From an uncultured Dehalococcoidia bacterium (GTDB taxonomy: Bacteria > Chloroflexota > Dehalococcoidia > Lucifugimonadales > GCA-2712585), in the NCBI GenBank assembly GCA_951812825.1, contig OX638324.1, positions 1,301,141 to 1,365,140 on the forward strand: 64,000 nucleotides of DNA. The letters run 5' to 3'. Position numbers and translations under genes: made by a program. The notes under the pieces are model-generated. The model was not told the origin of the DNA. It searched no databases and was given only the letters and a program-made list of their open reading frames with translations. Positions 59,821 to 64,000 of this stretch are shown piece after piece. Numbering within the stretch: position 1 is the stretch's first letter; the number at the start of each line of letters is the position of its first letter.

Positions 59821-60727
59821 AATACCGCTCGCCGATGTCGTTGAAAATCGTCACCACCTTGCCCTCACCCGCCCGCTCGGCGACGATGAACGCCCCTAGC
59901 ACGTAGGCCCCCGAACTCTGACCCGCGAACAACCCCTGCGACGCCAACTCCATCGAAACTGCCCGCGCCTCGTCTATGTCGATGGACAGCATCTCGTCCA
60001 CCACGCTCTCGTCCAGCGTCTGCGGCGTGATGTGCCCCGGCCCCAGGGGCTTCAGCCCCTCCACCCCAGGCCATTCAGGAGGGTTGACGCCGATGACCCG
60101 GATCTCCGGGTTATGTTCCTTCAGCCGGCGTCCCACCCCGCTGATGGTCCCGCCCGTCCCCACGCCCGCCACGAAGTGGGTGATGTCCGGCGCCTGACGC
60201 AGAATCTCCTCGCCGGTGGTGTCGTAATGGGCCTGGGGGTTGAACTCGTTGGAGTACTGGTCGCACCAGAAATAACGGTCCGGCTCCCCCTCGTAGCGAC
60301 GCTTCACCTCCCGCAGGGTCTCGTCGTAACCCAGCATCGGGTCCGTGAAGATAATCTCCGCGCCGTGGGCCAGCAGCCGCTTCTTCCGCTCCTGGCTGGC
60401 ATTCTCCGGCATCACCAGCGCCACCCGGTAGCCCAGCACCGCGCCAATCATGGCGTATGCGATGCCCGCGTTCCCCGAAGTGGCGTCCAGAATCGTCTTA
60501 TCCTTCGTCAACTCGCCCGACAGAACCGCCTCCCCCAGCATCCGCAGCACGGGCCGGTCCTTGATGGAGCCGCCGGGGTTCAGATGCTCGTACTTGGCGA
60601 AGACGGACGCGCCGCCGCGACAGTTGGGTATGCGCGCCAGCGGCGTATTGCCGATGGCCTTCAGAGGCGGATAACCGTCCAGAAACTCCAGAAACTCCTC
60701 AGATAGGGGCAAGCAACAAAACCTCAT
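59798..60727 (-). CDS. Cysteine synthase/cystathionine beta-synthase family enzyme
   Basis: About 309 residues of a fold II PLP enzyme: IGNTPLARI, the PLP lysine in HLNPGGSIKDRP, TSGNAGIAYA and GVGTGGTISG. It makes cysteine from O-acetyl- or O-phosphoserine and sulfide, or a related beta-replacement. ATG 60727 was taken as start; the true start may be a few residues later. Confidence 0.9.
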   Translation of the reverse strand: MRFCCLPLSEEFLEFLDGYPPLKAIGNTPLARIPNCRGGASVFAKYEHLNPGGSIKDRPVLRMLGEAVLSGELTKDKTILDATSGNAGIAYAMIGAVLGYRVALVMPENASQERKKRLLAHGAEIIFTDPMLGYDETLREVKRRYEGEPDRYFWCDQYSNEFNPQAHYDTTGEEILRQAPDITHFVAGVGTGGTISGVGRRLKEHNPEIRVIGVNPPEWPGVEGLKPLGPGHITPQTLDESVVDEMLSIDIDEARAVSMELASQGLFAGQSSGAYVLGAFIVAERAGEGKVVTIFNDIGERYFSTGLWS

Positions 60728-60870
60728 CCACAATTTCAGGATAGAAGGCCGCCCCTCTACCGGGGCTTGCGCGCCTACCATCCCCACCAATCGAGTATAG
60801 CTATTGCAGATGGGGGCGTAAAGACGACGGGGTTACGGAGAGACGTAGGAGGCAATTATCACTTGAGAGG

Positions 60871-61932
60871 TCACGCTTTCGCTGCTGAACTCTCATCTTC
60901 AATCCAACCCTTCTCCCTAAGTGTCTGGAGAGCAAGCCGAATCTGACGCTCAGAAAACTGCTTCTTCCGCGGATTCCAAGCGTAAGTGTAGGCGATAATT
61001 GCCTCATCGGAAGCGGATTCATGCTGATTGGCTACCCAATGCACCGTCGCCAGAAGCTCCAGCCCAAAGGAGGATTCGAATCCCTCCACCAGTTCGGAAA
61101 CCCGCTCCAGCCTTTCCTTCGTCCTGGGAAACCTTCCAAGAACGGTCTTTGCCTCATCCACAGCGCCGGGTACCAGCTTCAATTCATCCCCCGGGGCGTC
61201 GCCTCCCCCCAGGTATCCCGAAATATAGTGCCCCTCCATCACCTTCAGCACATGCCTCAAATTCTCGGCATAGGGGCCGTAGTAGCCCTTCTGAAACTTT
61301 AGCCGCAGGTTTTCTCCTGCTTCCTGCATGAAGTACATGAGCTTGTGGACTTCCAGAAGCGTAACGAATGGATCAAGCAGCGCTCTCTCGTAAATGTCCA
61401 TGAGGCACATCAGGGAAGCCCGTCCCCGCGTCATGTTGGGTGACTTGGTTGAAGGGTTAGGCCGATTGTCCGCAGGGCCAGCCCCCGGCTCGAACAATCT
61501 GACGTCCAAGTCTTCGATTTGGCCGAGGGTTTCCTTAATGCGCGGGCCAACGTCCCTCCAACTAAGTCCGCCCAAATTCGTACCCAACGGCGGAATGGCA
61601 ATGGACCGGATATCAAGCTCCTGGATTACGGCCACAAGGGCTTCCAGTCCCGTCTCAATGTCTTCGATGCGGCTCTTGGCGCGCCAGTGCCGCTTGGTCG
61701 GGAAATTGATGATGTACCGGGGATTTGTCATCTGTCCCAAGTCGTATACAAACATGCGGCCCGGCTGGACCTCGCCTCGCCTACACGCTTGGGCATATGC
61801 CTTGAAATTCCCAGGAAAAGCCTTCTTGAACTGCAACGCAATTCCCCGCCCCATCACCCCCACACAGTTCACGCTGTTCACGAGCGCTTCTACGTCTTCC
61901 TGAAATAAATCGCCCTTCTTCTCCTCAATCAT
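60871..61932 (-). CDS. darG: DarG-type macro-domain antitoxin
   Basis: A 353-residue protein: a macro domain in residues 1-150 (KKGDLFQEDVEALVNSVNCVGVMGRGIALQFK; IAIPPLGTNLGGL) that removes ADP-ribose from DNA, and a C-terminal DarG domain (residues 170-353, VHKLMYFMQEAGENLRLKF) that binds the toxin. A strong GGAGGGGG precedes the ATG. It follows darT by 14 bases. Confidence 0.9.
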   Translation of the reverse strand: MIEEKKGDLFQEDVEALVNSVNCVGVMGRGIALQFKKAFPGNFKAYAQACRRGEVQPGRMFVYDLGQMTNPRYIINFPTKRHWRAKSRIEDIETGLEALVAVIQELDIRSIAIPPLGTNLGGLSWRDVGPRIKETLGQIEDLDVRLFEPGAGPADNRPNPSTKSPNMTRGRASLMCLMDIYERALLDPFVTLLEVHKLMYFMQEAGENLRLKFQKGYYGPYAENLRHVLKVMEGHYISGYLGGGDAPGDELKLVPGAVDEAKTVLGRFPRTKERLERVSELVEGFESSFGLELLATVHWVANQHESASDEAIIAYTYAWNPRKKQFSERQIRLALQTLREKGWIEDESSAAKA

Positions 61933-61946
61933 TCCGCCCCCTCCGG

Positions 61947-62603
61947 TCAGTAATACCAACCCGGCTTAATTTCCACCTTCGGCCTGTGACGACCTCCGGT
62001 TAGAGCTTGCTGGACGCTAGGATATATCCTGCGTGAACGGATGCCAATCGTGGAAACTAAGTGCCACGGGAAAGACTTCTCCATCAGGAATTCCGCTTGC
62101 TTGCTCTCTTTAATGGAAACGTCAACGTCTACTCCAGACCATCTATCAGCTCCAACTGCATCCCAGTTAATCTCGTTCAAATGCCGTAAGTCGGAGTAGT
62201 CCCGAAAGTACCCTGAGCCAGCATTTGAGGAGGTGAATGCCCAACGTCGATCTGCGGAGTCGGCCCAGTCAATCGCTTCATGCATGTTCGCTTCCAGGTG
62301 GACGATAGGGCCTTGACCTCCCCGATACTGCAACTCAGGATGACTTCTTCTATAGATGACGTAGAGCATAACGGAGCGCGGGCAGAAGTAGAATGGTACG
62401 CAGTCACCAACTCTCAGGTTTTCATGGCTCCTTATGCGTCTACGTAGCCTGTACTGCTTGATGTTGGTAATTCCAATGTTCGTTCCCCCAATCCCACGCT
62501 CTCGAACTTCGGCATCTGACCACAAATGGCCGTCGGCGATAATCGATGCCAGCCGGTCCACGTGGACAATGTGATATATCTTGGGATTTGCCGGAACAAG
62601 CAT
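61947..62603 (-). CDS. darT: DarT-type DNA ADP-ribosyltransferase toxin
   Basis: A 218-residue DUF4433 protein: IYHIVHVDRLASII (NAD-binding start), CVPFYFCPRSVMLYVI, and KESKQAEFLMEKSFPW with the catalytic-type Glu171. DarT attaches ADP-ribose to thymidine in single-stranded DNA, blocking replication, and is a known anti-phage toxin. darT-darG is encoded opposite to the capsid gene next to it. Confidence 0.9.
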   Translation of the reverse strand: MLVPANPKIYHIVHVDRLASIIADGHLWSDAEVRERGIGGTNIGITNIKQYRLRRRIRSHENLRVGDCVPFYFCPRSVMLYVIYRRSHPELQYRGGQGPIVHLEANMHEAIDWADSADRRWAFTSSNAGSGYFRDYSDLRHLNEINWDAVGADRWSGVDVDVSIKESKQAEFLMEKSFPWHLVSTIGIRSRRIYPSVQQALTGGRHRPKVEIKPGWYY

Positions 62604-62681
62604 GATCAGTTACTACAGACGACCCCCGGGTGCAACAATTATAGCCATTTCCGGCATCTGTCACCCCCCATCCCCCAAAAA

Positions 62682-62710
62682 GTGCCATTTTGCCCATTGC
62701 CAGCTATAGT
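62682..62710 (+). promoter_or_regulatory. Candidate promoter of the capsid island
   Basis: GTGCCA at 62682-62687 and TATAGT at 62705-62710, 17 bases apart, 48 bases upstream of the capsid gene. The -10 is the same as in the portal promoter. The -35 is weak. Confidence 0.4.
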
Positions 62711-62758
62711 ATACATGTTCTAGCATCTCTGCATCAACTTTTCATCGGAGGTGCTTAC

Positions 62759-63649
62759 ATGGCTCTAACCCTAACGGAATCCGCAAAACTCTCCCAGGAC
62801 ATGCTCCTCACCGGCGTCATCGAGACCATCGTCAAGGACAGCCCCGTCCTCCAGGCCATCCCCTTCATCGAGGTCGTCGGCAACGGCCTCACCTACAACC
62901 AGGAGAACGCCCTTCCCTCCGTCGCCTTCTACGAACCCGGCGACACCTGGTCCGAGTCCACCCCCACCTTCACCCAGGTCACCGCCAACCTCAAGATCCT
63001 CGGCGGCGACGCCGACGTCGACAACTTCGTCAAGGCCACCCGTTCCAACCTTCAGGACCTGGAGGCCACCGTCGTCGCCCTCAAATCCAAGGCCACCCAG
63101 CAGCAGTTCGACACCACCTTCATCGACGGTGATACCGGCGCCGACTCCAAGGCTTTCGACGGCATCGACAAGCTGACCGCCGGCGCCCAGACCGTCGCCA
63201 TGGGCGACAACGGCGGTGCCCTCACCCTCGACAAGCTGGACGAGACCATCGACAAGGTCCGGGGCGGCAAGCCAGACATGCTCATCATGAGCCGCCGATC
63301 CCGCCGCAAGCTCTCCGCCCTCGGCCGCGCCGCCGGCAGCGGCGTCGTTGTCGCCGACAGGGACCAGTTCGGCATGATGACCGACTACTACGATGGCATA
63401 CCCGTCGGCGTCAGCGACTTCGTCAGCGACGAAATGACCGTCGGTACCAGCAGCGACTGCTCCACCATCTACGCCCTCCAGTGGGGCGAAGGCGCCGTCG
63501 CAGGCCTCACTTCCCCCGGCGGCCTCCAGGTGGAGCGCGTCGGCAGCCTGGAGACCAAGGACGCCACCCGCATACGCGTCAAGTGGTACGTCGCCATCGC
63601 CGTCTTCAACTCCCTCAAGCTCGCCAAGCTCACCGGCGTCCGCCCCTGA
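62759..63649 (+). CDS. Phage major capsid protein (HK97-like)
   Basis: A 296-residue major capsid protein: LTLTESAKLSQDMLLTGVIETIVKDSPVLQAIPF, GDTWSESTPTFTQVTANLKILGGDADVDNF, and KPDMLIMSRRSRRKLSAL with YDGIPVGVSDF. These match HK97-fold capsids with an N-arm and the E-loop/P-domain order. A strong CGGAGGTG precedes the ATG and codon third positions are overwhelmingly C, both fitting high expression. It lies 8 kb from the portal, with DarTG and metabolic genes between. Confidence 0.85.
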   Translation: MALTLTESAKLSQDMLLTGVIETIVKDSPVLQAIPFIEVVGNGLTYNQENALPSVAFYEPGDTWSESTPTFTQVTANLKILGGDADVDNFVKATRSNLQDLEATVVALKSKATQQQFDTTFIDGDTGADSKAFDGIDKLTAGAQTVAMGDNGGALTLDKLDETIDKVRGGKPDMLIMSRRSRRKLSALGRAAGSGVVVADRDQFGMMTDYYDGIPVGVSDFVSDEMTVGTSSDCSTIYALQWGEGAVAGLTSPGGLQVERVGSLETKDATRIRVKWYVAIAVFNSLKLAKLTGVRP

Positions 63650-63660
63650 CTCCCCGCCTT

Positions 63661-63702
63661 ATCCCTTCCCCCTTGACGGGGGAAGGTTAGGACGGGGGTG
63701 AA
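63661..63702. repeat. Dispersed repeat, family A (inverted)
   Basis: ATCCCTTCCCCCTTGACGGG and onward, the reverse form of 5340-5380. It sits directly between the capsid and connector genes. Confidence 0.75.
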
Positions 63703-63794
63703 GCTGCACCAAACCCCCACCCACAACCAATCGCCGCAGGGGCGGCTCGCGAACGCCCCTTGCCCTGCACCACCAAACCCAAGGAGAACCAGCA

Positions 63795-64000
63795 ATGACA
63801 CTCACACAAATGCGAAACCGGCTGCGAATAGACCTCCACGACGAAGACTCCACCAACTACCGTTGGACGGACGCCCAGCTGGACCGCCACCTGGGCCGGG
63901 CCCTGCGCGAACTCAGCGCGGCCCACCCCCGGCCCGACGTGGCAACCATCCAGACCGGCGCCGATGGACGCACGGTGCCCCTGGCCTCCCTCACGGACCT
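63795..64000 (+). CDS. Head-tail connector-like protein, N-terminal part
   Basis: The frame runs off the right edge after 68 residues (TLTQMRNRLRIDLHDEDSTNYRWTDAQLDRHLGRALRELS). Short helical proteins with this LRxxLxDxxxxxxxWTDxxLxxxLxxAL pattern follow the capsid gene in tailed phages and act as gp6/gp15-like connectors. AAGGAG lies 9 bases upstream. It supports continuation of the head-tail module to the right. Confidence 0.6.
   Translation, partial: MTLTQMRNRLRIDLHDEDSTNYRWTDAQLDRHLGRALRELSAAHPRPDVATIQTGADGRTVPLASLTD

Noticed and set aside
1-64000. tRNA, rRNA and riboswitch genes
   Set aside because: No cloverleaf, rRNA or cobalamin-riboswitch signature was recognised by eye, even upstream of the B12-dependent mutase.

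Overview
The window looks like a chromosomal segment of a GC-rich, non-model bacterium, most plausibly a Chloroflexota member of the Dehalococcoidia/SAR202 type. This is inference from gene content, not from a marker-gene search: several acyl-CoA dehydrogenases, a split B12-dependent methylmalonyl-CoA mutase with its epimerase, a complete CofG-CofH-CofD-CofC set for coenzyme F420 with two luciferase-like F420-type oxidoreductases, PaREP1/HEPN-type small proteins, and families of short dispersed inverted repeats between genes. No rRNA, tRNA or CRISPR array was seen.

Layout. 1-11.4 kb: acyl-CoA metabolism (end of an acetyl-CoA synthetase gene, citrate synthase, three acyl-CoA dehydrogenases, mutase large and small subunits, epimerase), plus rsmG. 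11.5-14.7 kb: yceD-rpmF-fabD-nusB-acpP behind a consensus promoter, then a hicBA module whose hicA is frameshifted. 14.8-23.2 kb: information processing (type-4 uracil-DNA glycosylase, RNase J, FtsK, Mrp ATPase with DUF59 partner, UvrB) and a heptad-repeat coiled-coil protein. 23.3-28.2 kb: a two-gene AAA ATPase + DUF4276 candidate defence pair and a large CARDB-type lipoprotein with an HExxH motif. 28.2-33.9 kb: ruvA-ruvC-yebC, khpA-rpsP, higBA, rimI, phd-vapC. 33.9-39.5 kb: a heterodimeric ABC exporter, ruvB, two tandem PaREP1-like genes. 39.6-47.4 kb: F420 operon, a nuclease lipoprotein, fabI, HIT and YqeK-type hydrolases.

47.6-64 kb: the most unusual part. Tailed-phage head genes lie all on the plus strand and roughly in phage order: small membrane proteins, large terminase, helix-turn-helix protein, portal, scaffold-like protein, major capsid protein, connector-like protein. 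They are split into three islands by ordinary cellular genes (DUF192 lipoprotein, TGS-domain GTPase, crotonase, LLM oxidoreductase, aminotransferase, FAD oxidase, cysteine synthase) and toxin-antitoxin modules (a HepT-MntA fusion with an intact HepT, and DarTG). Each island has its own candidate promoter. No integrase, repressor cassette or att site is visible. This could be a domesticated, dispersed head module such as a gene-transfer-agent-like or other capsid-based system, or an old prophage interrupted by host genes. It continues beyond the right edge.

At larger scale, sampled sequence is G-rich over C on the plus strand in the left part and C-rich in the right part regardless of gene strand, which suggests that a replication-terminus type skew switch lies inside the window.
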